Source: Candidatus Gastranaerophilales bacterium (GTDB lineage: Bacteria > Cyanobacteriota > Vampirovibrionia > Gastranaerophilales > Gastranaerophilaceae). Taken from it: a stretch of DNA of 34,031 nucleotides. The notes under the pieces are model-generated. The model saw nothing but the letters and a program-made list of their open reading frames with translations. It had not been told where the DNA came from and searched no databases. The position numbers were made by a program, and so were the translations under genes. The DNA is taken from the NCBI GenBank assembly GCA_944322625.1, contig CALUPN010000015.1:1-34031 (forward strand). Reading direction: 5' to 3'. This document shows, piece after piece, positions 1 through 7,084 of the stretch (position 1 is its first letter; each line of letters starts with the position of its first letter).

Positions 1-302
1 TTATTATCTACGAAATCGCATATTTCTTTCAACTCTTCTTCTGAAAAGTTTACAAGCATTCTTGTTGCAGATTTTTTAACGGCATTTATAATTTTTCTGT
101 TATCAAATTCCTCTCTGGTTCCGTCTTTTTTGATAACAAAAGTGCATTTTTTGATAGGAGTTATTTGCGCCGTCTTAACCGGCTCAGCCATTTTGGGTAC
201 AGGCGAAACCACATTGCCTTTTATAACATCCGTCGTCGTCTTTACTCCTGACGCCGAGCTAAACTCTACTATATTTCTTTCCTTATTTAAACTGTTCTGC
301 AT
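1..302 (-). CDS. ATP-cone domain protein, N-terminal part (probable ribonucleotide reductase; cut by window edge)
   Basis: Only the first 100 codons are present; the gene runs off the left edge. The start is the ATG at 302-300, preceded by AGGAGG at 320-315. After a Ser/Thr/Val/Pro-rich leader of about 46 residues comes an ATP-cone: KKDGTREEFDNRKI is its typical opening, followed by a basic helix and a helix with LKEICDFVDN. In known proteins the ATP-cone is the allosteric nucleotide-binding module at the N-terminus of ribonucleotide reductases (NrdD, NrdA, NrdJ) and of the regulator NrdR. The long leader argues against NrdR, which begins with a zinc ribbon. In an anaerobe the class III enzyme NrdD, which makes dNTPs from NTPs, is the likeliest identity, but the catalytic part is outside the window. 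The ATP-cone assignment is fairly secure and the NrdD assignment is inference. Confidence 0.6.
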   Translation of the reverse strand, partial: MQNSLNKERNIVEFSSASGVKTTTDVIKGNVVSPVPKMAEPVKTAQITPIKKCTFVIKKDGTREEFDNRKIINAVKKSATRMLVNFSEEELKEICDFVDN

Positions 303-737
303 TTTAATTAAAAACCTCCTAATCTACACATTAAGGCGTTTAAGGTGAGCTATTTTCTTCAGCTTTCCTTATAATTAGAGAATAACATTCTCTTCCCAAA
401 ATCTAATCCTATATTTAAATGATAAATCAAATAATCATTCTAATCAAGAATTTCACAAAACGTCACAAAAGGGGTAAGAGCAGCAATGACAATAGTTTTA
501 CAAAACTAAATATTGTTAAAATTGTTACGTTTTTTGCATGAATTTTTTTTTAATTTCTTGACAAACTCCGAAGAGCTTAATTATTGTAAATCATACACTA
601 CCATAATAAAACAAACAGCCATGACTTCAAACAAATTTTGCATGTAACAACATATTTTATCTATATGGTTTTATTTATGGTATTATTGAAATAAGTTAAG
701 ACTTAATATTGCACAATAAAAACTTAGGAGAATAAAA
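303..737. other. Intergenic region between divergent nrd-like gene and nusB
   Basis: No gene is visible in 435 bp. It holds a short perfect hairpin at 378-392 (GAGAAT-AAC-ATTCTC), a nusB promoter candidate at 558-587, and an AT-rich palindrome-like site at 506-515 (CTAAATATTG) that resembles half of an NrdR-box pair but has no clear second copy. Both flanking genes are read away from it, so it must contain two promoters; the minus-strand one is not obvious to me. Confidence 0.5.
558..587 (+). promoter_or_regulatory. Candidate sigma-70 promoter for nusB-ftsY
   Basis: TTGACA at 558-563 is a perfect -35 hexamer, followed after 18 bp by TATTGT at 582-587. This would give an untranslated leader of about 145 nt before nusB. 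The -35 is convincing and the -10 is weak; a second promoter closer to the gene is possible. Confidence 0.4.
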
Positions 738-1397
738 ATGCAGGCAAGACGTGCTGCCAGAGAATTGGCGCTAATATTATTTTCACAATTCGATAAAGAA
801 ATTACAAAATATTCAAGAAAAGATTTTGAAGATATAATGCTGAAATCCGTAAGAATTTTATCAAATACGGCTTCGGAAGAATTAAAGCTGACAGTGGGTT
901 CATTAATTGATATCAAAGACGGTTTGGATACATACGAAGCAGAGCACGAAACAAATCTTTCAAGACCGCTCGGCGCAAAAAATAAACCGGTAAAAATTCC
1001 TATGACTGATGAGATGATACAAAAAGTCGATACTATGATTGATGTTGCGGAAAAAGCCATTCTTGCGCTTGAAATCGCGGAGTTTGCAACCTTGGAAAAC
1101 CAATCGGAAGTTAAAAATTATACCGTTGAAATTGCGGAGCAGTTTAAACTTCACCATAAAGATATTGACAATGAAATCCAGAAATATTCTAACGGATGGG
1201 ATATTTCAAGACTTGTTAAAATGGATAAAGATATATTAAGAATAGCAATAACAGAACTTCTGTACATAAAAGACGCCCCGATAAAAGTTGTCGTTGATGA
1301 AGCTGTGGAACTTGCAAAAAAATATTCAACAGAAGATTCTTCTTCTTTTGTAAACGGAATTTTAGCGAAGGTAATTGTAGAAAACGGCTTAAAATAA
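738..1397 (+). CDS. nusB: Transcription antitermination factor NusB
   Basis: NusB binds boxA RNA with NusE (ribosomal protein S10) and keeps RNA polymerase processive on rRNA operons. The N-terminal helix is typical (RRAARELALILFSQ, residues 4-17). So are the C-terminal helices: WDISRLVKMDKDILRIA (154-170), VVVDEAVELAKKYS (184-197) and the closing VNGILAKV (205-212). At 219 residues it is about 80 longer than Escherichia coli NusB; the extra sequence (about 41-120) sits between the first helices and the C-terminal domain. Cyanobacterial NusB proteins carry a similar central expansion, one of the lineage clues in this window. The ATG is preceded by TAGGAG at 725-730. ftsY starts one base after its stop, so the two are almost certainly co-transcribed. 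Confidence 0.93.
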   Translation: MQARRAARELALILFSQFDKEITKYSRKDFEDIMLKSVRILSNTASEELKLTVGSLIDIKDGLDTYEAEHETNLSRPLGAKNKPVKIPMTDEMIQKVDTMIDVAEKAILALEIAEFATLENQSEVKNYTVEIAEQFKLHHKDIDNEIQKYSNGWDISRLVKMDKDILRIAITELLYIKDAPIKVVVDEAVELAKKYSTEDSSSFVNGILAKVIVENGLK

Positions 1398-1398
1398 G

Positions 1399-2301
1399 AT
1401 GTTTAACTTGTTTGACAAATTAAAAAATACCGTATCTAAAACAGCGCAGGTTCTTGTCGGAAATATTGTCGACACGGTTTCAGATGAAGAAGAATTTTCC
1501 GAATTTGTACTGGACGATATGGAAGATTTGCTGATAAGCGCAGATTTAGGGGTTAATTACGCCGCGGAACTGGTGGATAAATTAAGAGGACAAAATAAGA
1601 TTAAGCCTTCGGAAGTAAAAGAATATTTGCAGAATGAATTTCTCAAAACGCTTGACGGGGCAGGTTCCTGCAAAATGAATTATAAAGAAAACGGGTTAAA
1701 TATTTATTTTATAACCGGTGTAAACGGTGCCGGCAAAACAACCCTTATAGGAAAAATGGCCTATCGTTTTAAACAGGAAGGTAAAAAGGTTCTTATTGCT
1801 GCCGGCGACACTTTCAGAGCCGCCGCAGAAGAACAGGTCGATATCTGGTCAAAGCGTTCGGGCGCTGATATTGTAAGGCGTGATAAAGCGGACCCGGCCT
1901 CTGTTGTTTATGAAGCAATACAGAAAGCCCGAAAAGAAAATTATGACATAATTCTGGTTGACACGGCCGGAAGATTGCAAAACAAATTCAACCTAATGGA
2001 AGAGCTTGCCAAAATAAAAACCGTAATAGATAAAAATGCTCCGGATGAATTACGCGAAAGCATTCTGGTAATTGACGCAAATACCGGACAAAACGGACTG
2101 CAGCAAGCAAAAGTTTTCAAAGAATGCGTAAATTTAACAGCCGTAGCACTAACAAAACTCGACGGTTCCGCAAAGGGTGCAATTGTTCTTGCAATAGCAA
2201 AAGAACTTGGGCTTCCGGTTAAGCTTGTCGGAGTGGGAGAAGGAATGGAAGATTTAAAAGACTTTGACTCCAAAGAGTTTATTCGGGCATTATTTACGTA
2301 A
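1399..2301 (+). CDS. ftsY: Signal recognition particle receptor FtsY
   Basis: FtsY is the membrane-associated GTPase that docks SRP (Ffh plus 4.5S RNA) carrying nascent membrane proteins onto SecYEG. The NG domain is complete: a helical N domain (about 1-90), G1 GVNGAGKTT (107-115), the SRP-family insertion box GDTFRAAA (136-143), G3 DTAGR (188-192), G4 TKLD (252-255) and the closing GVGEGMEDLKDF. At 300 residues it lacks the long acidic A domain of the E. coli protein, as is common outside Proteobacteria; the N-terminal MFNLFDKLKN helix probably serves as the lipid anchor. The start follows the nusB stop by one base with no clear ribosome binding site of its own, which suggests translational coupling. 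Confidence 0.95.
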   Translation: MFNLFDKLKNTVSKTAQVLVGNIVDTVSDEEEFSEFVLDDMEDLLISADLGVNYAAELVDKLRGQNKIKPSEVKEYLQNEFLKTLDGAGSCKMNYKENGLNIYFITGVNGAGKTTLIGKMAYRFKQEGKKVLIAAGDTFRAAAEEQVDIWSKRSGADIVRRDKADPASVVYEAIQKARKENYDIILVDTAGRLQNKFNLMEELAKIKTVIDKNAPDELRESILVIDANTGQNGLQQAKVFKECVNLTAVALTKLDGSAKGAIVLAIAKELGLPVKLVGVGEGMEDLKDFDSKEFIRALFT

Positions 2302-2314
2302 TTTTTACCGGAAT

Positions 2315-2372
2315 TGTTAACGCAGTTTGGCGGATGCGGCAGTTACCGCAAGGGAAAAACTGCAGAGCAGAC
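2315..2372 (+). repeat. Partial, degenerate copy of the dispersed repeat tail
   Basis: The 14-mer CCGCAAGGGAAAAA at 2346-2359 recurs exactly at 2728-2741, the tail of copy A. The sequence before it (GGCGGATG here, GGGATGGG there) and after it (ending in AGCAG) is also similar. A local stem GCAGTT/AACTGC (2339-2344 with 2358-2363) encloses the shared core. It looks like a decayed fragment of the same repeat family, but the similarity is short. Confidence 0.4.
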
Positions 2373-2526
2373 TTCTGTCTACCACAATAAAATATATTTC
2401 TCCTCAACTTATAAACTCCTAAACCTTAATCAGCCCCCCCCAAAAAAGACCCCTCACCCGAATTTCAAAGTTTCGCCATAGCTCAACTTGAAATTCTTCC
2501 CTCTCCCACAAGGGGCGAGGGGATGT

Positions 2527-2741
2527 CACGCCAGGCGTACAGCCTACCCTCCCCTTGTGGGAGGGTCGAAATCTTTGATTTCGGGGAGGGGTAAATAAGA
2601 GGGTAAATCAGAGGAAAATATGAAAGTCCAAATAGCGGACAGGCTGAGCCGGCTAAGTCGTAAGGCTTAAAGGTGAAGCTCTGTGAGCGTGGAGCAAATC
2701 CAAGACAAGGTTGGGATGGGTGCTAACCCGCAAGGGAAAAA
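2527..2741 (+). repeat. Dispersed structured repeat, copy A
   Basis: This block aligns along its whole length with 7738-7980. Local hairpins follow one another: CCCTCCC/GGGAGGG (2547-2553 with 2559-2565); CGAAATC-TTT-GATTTCG (2568-2584); a short GGGTAAAT array; AAGTC-GTAA-GGCTT with a GNRA loop (2655-2668); GCTC-TGT-GAGC; and CCC-GCAA-GGG with a GNRA loop (2727-2736). Where the copies differ inside stems, pairing is mostly kept (AAGTC here, AAGCC in copy B, both pairing with GGCTT). That pattern fits selection or recent descent for an RNA fold. No transposase is nearby. It may be a non-autonomous mobile element or an unrecognised non-coding RNA. Reading frames within it look like chance ORFs. 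Confidence 0.7.
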
Positions 2742-2908
2742 GTGTAGCAGTTGATTTCAATCTATTCTGTTAATATTTTGTATATTTGCACATGTTTTAG
2801 TGATTGGAAAATATATTGATGCATTCGGTAAAAACACATGTTACAATGTATGAGGCGAATGGTGTGTGTGGGGGGGGCTCCAAGCGGGTAGCGGCAATAT
2901 AGCTTTGT

Positions 2909-2951
2909 AATCGGTTACGATTTATGCTTTGTTACTTTAATCTATAGATTA
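2909..2951 (+). promoter_or_regulatory. Two palindromes upstream of and overlapping the XRE start
   Basis: AATCG-GTTA-CGATT (2909-2922) and the perfect 14-bp palindrome TAATCTATAGATTA (2938-2951) lie 29 bp apart; the second ends on the A of the start codon. Palindromes placed like this usually bind the encoded repressor and give autoregulation. That role is inference. Confidence 0.45.
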
Positions 2952-3265
2952 TGATAAAGTATAAAGATTTATTGGCAAAAAGTGTAAAACGCTTAAGAGC
3001 CCGACAAGAATTAACACAAGAAAAATTTGCAGAATTAATAGAGCTTTCTACCGATGGTGTAAGTAATATTGAAAATGGCAAATATGCCCCTAAAGCGGAT
3101 ACCATCGACAACATTTGCAAGGCTTTTAACATAACCCCGTTTGATTTACTTTTACCGGAAATAAATCAAGATAAAAATTGGATTAATGAAATTGTCTGCA
3201 AATTAAAACTCGCAGACAATGATAAACTGAAGCGTATTAGTCAAATTATTGATTTAATTAAATAA
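2951..3265 (+). CDS. XRE-family helix-turn-helix regulator
   Basis: A 104-residue DNA-binding protein. Residues 6-66 form a Cro/C1-type HTH: LRARQELTQEKFAELIELS, the recognition helix region STDGVSNIENGKYAPKADTI, and CKAFNITPFDLLLP, the usual end of the domain. The remaining 35 residues are helical and may dimerise. The ATG at 2951 has no Shine-Dalgarno sequence and overlaps a perfect palindrome, so the transcript may be leaderless and autoregulated. The gene converges on dapL, with a 12-bp overlap of the coding ends. It follows a dispersed repeat and may be an accessory insertion. Its targets cannot be told from sequence. Confidence 0.85.
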   Translation: MIKYKDLLAKSVKRLRARQELTQEKFAELIELSTDGVSNIENGKYAPKADTIDNICKAFNITPFDLLLPEINQDKNWINEIVCKLKLADNDKLKRISQIIDLIK

Positions 3266-4420
3266 CTTCTCAAATCTTTGCATTGCTTCAATTGTATTTT
3301 CTCTCGAACCGAAAGATGTAAGACGGAAATACCCTTCACCGTTTTTACCGAAGCCGGCTCCGGGAGTACCTACAATTTGAATATTATGCAAAAGATAATC
3401 GAAAAATTCCCAAGATTTCATATTATTCGGGCATTTTAACCAGATATAAGGGGAGTGTTTCCCGCCAACATGCCATATATTACATTTAGTTAACGTTTCA
3501 GAAATGATTTTAGCATTTTCCATATAATAATTTATATTTTCTTTTATTTCTTTTTGTCCTTCTACTGTAAACACAGCCTCCGCGCCACGCTGAATAATAT
3601 AAGGAACTCCGTTAAACTTGGTAGTCTGACGTCTGAGCCACATTTTATTAAGTTTACCCAGAGCTTTCGGAACAATTGTATAGCCGCACCTGGTACCGGT
3701 AAATCCCGCCGTTTTGGAAAGCGAACAGAATTCAATCGCACAATCTTTTGCGCCTTCCGTTTCATAAATACTTCTCGGGAGATTTTCATCTGAAATAAAG
3801 CATTCATACGCGGCATCAAATAAAATTACAGCCTTTTTCTCCCGCGCAAAATCCACCCATTTTTGCAGCTGTTCTTTATTATATACGGCTCCTGTCGGGT
3901 TATTTGGCGAGCAAATATAAATTATATCAACATTTTCACCTGCAGGCATCGGGAGAAATCCGTTCGCTTCGTTTGCATCCGCAAAAATAACATTTCGACC
4001 CGCCATAACATTAGTGTCAACATAGACCGGATAAACGGGATCCGGAACTAAAACGGTATTATCCTGCGCAAACAAATCTAAAATATTACCGACATCGCTT
4101 TTTGCACCGTCTGAAATAAATATTTCATCCGAATCAAGCTCTACATTACGTTTTTTGTAATATTTTTGAACCGATTCCCGTAAAAAATCATACCCCTGCT
4201 CCGGCCCGTAACCTCTGAAAGTTTCCTGAACACCCATTTCGTCAACCGCTTTATGAAGTGCTTCAATAACCTGATGACACAAAGGCAGAGTAACATCACC
4301 GATACCCAATCTTATAATTTTTTTATCGGGATTTTGAGAAATAAAATCATTTACTTTATGCGCAATTGTTGAAAACAAATAGCTTTGTTCAAGATTATCG
4401 TAATTTTTATTTATTTGCAT
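3254..4420 (-). CDS. dapL: LL-diaminopimelate aminotransferase
   Basis: DapL converts tetrahydrodipicolinate and glutamate to LL-diaminopimelate and 2-oxoglutarate in one PLP-dependent step. It replaces the DapD/C/E route for lysine and peptidoglycan in cyanobacteria, chlamydiae, plants and some anaerobes. The family signature is strong: IIRLGIGDVTLPL (35-47), GYGPEQGYDFLRE (70-82), DEIFISDGAKSD (98-109), VPDPVYPVYVDTNVMAGR (125-142), SPNNPTG (171-177) and the Schiff-base lysine in SLSKTAGFTGTRCGY (Lys236). At 388 residues it is slightly shorter than the usual 400-410. The ATG at 4420 has AAAGGG about six bases upstream. A related aminotransferase lies at 31714-32955. Confidence 0.92.
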   Translation of the reverse strand: MQINKNYDNLEQSYLFSTIAHKVNDFISQNPDKKIIRLGIGDVTLPLCHQVIEALHKAVDEMGVQETFRGYGPEQGYDFLRESVQKYYKKRNVELDSDEIFISDGAKSDVGNILDLFAQDNTVLVPDPVYPVYVDTNVMAGRNVIFADANEANGFLPMPAGENVDIIYICSPNNPTGAVYNKEQLQKWVDFAREKKAVILFDAAYECFISDENLPRSIYETEGAKDCAIEFCSLSKTAGFTGTRCGYTIVPKALGKLNKMWLRRQTTKFNGVPYIIQRGAEAVFTVEGQKEIKENINYYMENAKIISETLTKCNIWHVGGKHSPYIWLKCPNNMKSWEFFDYLLHNIQIVGTPGAGFGKNGEGYFRLTSFGSRENTIEAMQRFEKLFN

Positions 4421-4556
4421 ACAGGCCCTTTCTCTGTAAAATATGATTTTAAAACGTGTATAATTATTTTTATATGATTATAACATAATCAGAATAATAT
4501 ATAAAAATTCTTCCTGCACAAAATCTCTTTTTCTGATTTTTTAATTAAATTTATGT

Positions 4557-4562
4557 TAAAAT
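4557..4562 (+). promoter_or_regulatory. -10 element placed for leaderless transcription of the phosphopantetheinyl transferase gene
   Basis: TAAAAT is followed by exactly six bases and then the ATG at 4569, which puts the predicted transcription start on the first base of the start codon. No Shine-Dalgarno sequence is present. The -35 is poor (CTGATT at 18 bp). Confidence 0.4.
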
Positions 4563-4568
4563 TATCAT

Positions 4569-5102
4569 ATGGATATTTTTATTATAGAAACAATTGATGC
4601 TGATAATGTGCACAAAGAATTGTTAAAAGAGTTCCAAAAAAAAGAGATTAGCAACGAAAAAAAACTGAATCAGCATTGCCTTTCTTACCTAATGGTTGAC
4701 AGGATTTTAAGAGACTTTTATAAAATGGAAAATCGTGAGATTGTTTTTAACGGGAAAAAACCGTTTTTAAAAACAAGAGAAAAATTTTTCAGCATAAGTC
4801 ATAGCGAAAATTTTATCGCACTCGCTTTTTCTGATTATGATTGCGGAATTGATATTGAAAAAATTAAATTAAGAAATTTTGAAGAAATTTCAAATCGAAT
4901 GGGCTTTAAATGCAATACGCTTGAAGAATTTTATAACGAATGGACAAAATACGAAGCGGAATATAAGCTTGGGAAACCCGCGCAAAAATTTAAAAAGCTA
5001 CATTTCGAAGATTATATAATAACGGCTTCCAGCGTAAACATTCAAGAAGAGTTTGAGATTTATATTCAAAGCGGACAGGTTTTTCCTAACGCAAATGTTT
5101 GA
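4569..5102 (+). CDS. 4'-phosphopantetheinyl transferase family protein
   Basis: The likely reaction is transfer of 4'-phosphopantetheine from CoA to the conserved serine of an acyl or peptidyl carrier protein. Motifs in order: FSISHSENFIALAFS (74-88, the SHS box), GIDIEK (93-98, metal-binding Asp95 and Glu97) and WTKYEAEYK (125-133), matching the family WxxKEAxxK, with Glu129 and Lys133 kept. The lysine before the Glu in the consensus is Tyr128 here, with Lys127 next to it, so the active site is slightly unusual. At 177 residues it is shorter than Sfp-type enzymes (about 225), and the N-terminal half is poorly conserved. No carrier protein or polyketide gene is nearby, so it may serve the fatty-acid carrier protein. 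The start lacks a ribosome binding site. Confidence 0.75.
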   Translation: MDIFIIETIDADNVHKELLKEFQKKEISNEKKLNQHCLSYLMVDRILRDFYKMENREIVFNGKKPFLKTREKFFSISHSENFIALAFSDYDCGIDIEKIKLRNFEEISNRMGFKCNTLEEFYNEWTKYEAEYKLGKPAQKFKKLHFEDYIITASSVNIQEEFEIYIQSGQVFPNANV

Positions 5103-5155
5103 TTGTTTTAAAGTTTTATATTTTTTTGCCGATAATATGTTTGAAAGGATATCAT

Positions 5156-5323
5156 ATGGCAAGAATTATAGAATCAGGCGGAAGAAGAATTATAAAAATG
5201 TCAGTTGACGATATTATCTCTGTTGTACAAGACTATCAGAGAATAGTCCCGCGCTTTTCTTCCGCCGAAGAAGTGCGGAATTATCTGAGCGATACCGTGA
5301 TATTTATACCTGAAGATTTTTAG
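5156..5323 (+). CDS. Small conserved-looking protein of unknown function (55 aa)
   Basis: I do not recognise a family. The ATG at 5156 is chosen because AAAGGAT (5144-5150) lies six bases upstream; a TTG at 5099 in the same frame would add 19 poorly coding residues and lacks such a site. The product is soluble: a basic start (MARIIESGGRRIIKM) is followed by a probable helix (SVDDIISVVQDYQRIV), a second helix (SSAEEVRNYLSD) and a short strand ending FIPEDF. It starts 53 bp after the phosphopantetheinyl transferase stop on the same strand, so co-transcription is plausible. Its stop overlaps that of the convergent TPR gene by four bases. Confidence 0.65.
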   Translation: MARIIESGGRRIIKMSVDDIISVVQDYQRIVPRFSSAEEVRNYLSDTVIFIPEDF

Positions 5324-6978
5324 TAAAAGTCGGAAGTAGATAAATCCGCAAGGGCATTTTTAGCATCTTCGTAAGCAGGATCCTGCTCAAGAATTTCCAT
5401 ATATAATGATTTTGCCTTCTCTCTGTTATTATTTTCATACAAAAGGGCTAAATTATACTTAGCCGGAATAAGTTCCGGATTATAAACAATGGCCTTCTTA
5501 AACGCTTCTTCCGCATTTTTGAAATCGTGCTGTGCAGCATACATAAGCCCGACTCTGTACAATCCCTGCGGATCTTTTTCATCAAACTTCAATAAATCCG
5601 TAAGAGCCTTCTTTTCTTCAAAGAAATTCCCGAGCTGGTGATGTGCTTCAGACAATAAAAGCAGGTATTTAGCTTTGTATGTATTTTGTTTATCATACTC
5701 AATTGCCTGATTAGAAGCCTCTACACAACCGGTATAATTTTTCTGCTTATAATAATTTTTCGCAACATTATAATATATTTCAGAATTAAGAGCGTTATAC
5801 TGCGTGGCATTTTTTAAATACTCAAACGACTCATCCAATTTATCCTGTTCGGCCATATCGACCGCCCATCTTATATACATCTCACACATCAAAAGATTTA
5901 TGGTTTTAGCTTCTTTCGGCGTAGCTTTATCAAGAAGCAGCATATATTTCTCCATAGCTTTTGAATATTCTCTTGTTTGAATATAAGCATCAGCAAGCTC
6001 TAATGTAACATCAAAACCGTTTTGAGACATCATGGCCAAATCTTCAAGAATGGCAATACCTTCTCCCATACGGTTTAATTTTATATTAAATGCCGCAATG
6101 TTATTCCTTACCTTAAATTTATCAGACCCTTGAATATCAAGTAACTTTTCGGAATATTCTATCGCCTTTTCATAATCTTCAGTCTCGACATACAATGTAA
6201 CCAATGTGTCATATACCCACAAAAGCACCTTAGCTTCCGTAACAAACGTAAGCATATACTGCAAAGTTTCAATCGCAACCGGGTAATTCTTTATTTTTAT
6301 ATATAATTCCGTAAGCTTTCTGTTAGTATTAACATCATTCGGATAAATTCCCAATCTCGTTTTATAAGCTTCAAAAGCTGCGGGATAATCGTGCACCTCT
6401 TCATTCAATTCAGCCAAAATTGATTGAACATCGGCAACATCTTCATCCAGCTCCATTAAATCGGAAAGAATCTCGTAAGCACTGATTGCCGAATACAGCT
6501 GGTCGGTTTGCTTGTATAATTCCGCAAGAGTTCTTACTACATTTTTGTCATTTTTCTTATGTTCAAATACAAATTCATATTCTTTAACAGCTTTTGTATA
6601 CAATTGTTTTTTTAAATAGCAATCTCCCAGAATCTGTCTTGTTTCCACGCTGTTCGACTTCTTTTTCAGAATAATGGAACACTGCTTTACGGCCTGATTA
6701 TATTTTCTGTCCTCATAATAAGCCCTGGCAAGATAAATTCTAACCTCAATATGTCCGGGAACTCTGTCCAAGTATTTCGTGGCAAGAAGCTGAACTAAAG
6801 CATATTCTTTTTTCTCAAACAGAACTTCCACCTGATCCAATATATTTTTTGTAGAAAGCTGGAGTTCGTCTCCCTTGCTGCCGCCGCCTTGATAAAGTAT
6901 TATTGAATACAAAATATAAATTGCCAGCACGGCAACTACAAAAGCAACTACTATAATTATGATATTTGTCTCTGACAT
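5320..6978 (-). CDS. Membrane-anchored tetratricopeptide repeat protein
   Basis: A 552-residue protein with one N-terminal membrane helix (about 5-28) and then, from about residue 45 to 545, roughly a dozen TPR helix pairs. Typical units are YLARAYYEDRKYNQAVKQC, ILGDCYLKKQLYTKAVKEYE, YNVAKNYYKQKNYTGCVEAS, YRVGLMYAAQHDFKNAEEAF and YNLALLYENNNREKAKSLY. TPR solenoids are scaffolds for protein complexes. Whether the solenoid faces the cytoplasm or periplasm is not clear; a short N-terminal signal anchor with no positive residues before it leaves this open. It is the only minus-strand gene between two plus-strand genes, so probably monocistronic. No specific partner can be named. Confidence 0.85.
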   Translation of the reverse strand: MSETNIIIIVVAFVVAVLAIYILYSIILYQGGGSKGDELQLSTKNILDQVEVLFEKKEYALVQLLATKYLDRVPGHIEVRIYLARAYYEDRKYNQAVKQCSIILKKKSNSVETRQILGDCYLKKQLYTKAVKEYEFVFEHKKNDKNVVRTLAELYKQTDQLYSAISAYEILSDLMELDEDVADVQSILAELNEEVHDYPAAFEAYKTRLGIYPNDVNTNRKLTELYIKIKNYPVAIETLQYMLTFVTEAKVLLWVYDTLVTLYVETEDYEKAIEYSEKLLDIQGSDKFKVRNNIAAFNIKLNRMGEGIAILEDLAMMSQNGFDVTLELADAYIQTREYSKAMEKYMLLLDKATPKEAKTINLLMCEMYIRWAVDMAEQDKLDESFEYLKNATQYNALNSEIYYNVAKNYYKQKNYTGCVEASNQAIEYDKQNTYKAKYLLLLSEAHHQLGNFFEEKKALTDLLKFDEKDPQGLYRVGLMYAAQHDFKNAEEAFKKAIVYNPELIPAKYNLALLYENNNREKAKSLYMEILEQDPAYEDAKNALADLSTSDFY

Positions 6979-7048
6979 TAAACCGAATAATCTCTCTTAC
7001 AGTAAAATCTAATATTATTATACACAATCTTTTTTAAAAAAGAAATAG

Positions 7049-7078
7049 TTTACTTTTTTAACAATTTAATTATATATT
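7049..7078 (+). promoter_or_regulatory. Candidate leaderless promoter for the secreted protein gene
   Basis: TTTACT (7049-7054), an 18-bp spacer and TATATT (7073-7078) are followed by six bases and the ATG at 7085. No Shine-Dalgarno sequence exists upstream of that ATG. Confidence 0.4.
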
Positions 7079-7084
7079 ATTAGT

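Larger units (their letters stand above)
2302..2950. other. Intergenic region holding repeats and the XRE upstream region
   Basis: The 649 bp between ftsY and the XRE gene contain no convincing protein gene. They hold a partial repeat copy (2315-2372), a 9-bp inverted repeat (GAATTTCAA at 2460-2468 and TTGAAATTC at 2488-2496), copy A of a structured dispersed repeat (2527-2741), and palindromes before the XRE gene (2909-2951). No intrinsic terminator with a clean U-tract is visible after ftsY. Confidence 0.55.

Noticed and set aside
130-348. Plus-strand 72-codon frame at the left edge
   Set aside because: It is antisense to the ATP-cone gene, which has a recognisable domain and ribosome binding site.
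501-520. NrdR box upstream of the ATP-cone gene
   Set aside because: CTAAATATTG resembles half of the regulatory pair but no second box at the usual spacing is visible, and the identity of the gene is itself provisional.
5099-5155. TTG start extending the 55-residue protein upstream
   Set aside because: No ribosome binding site at proper spacing, whereas AAAGGAT sits correctly before the ATG at 5156.
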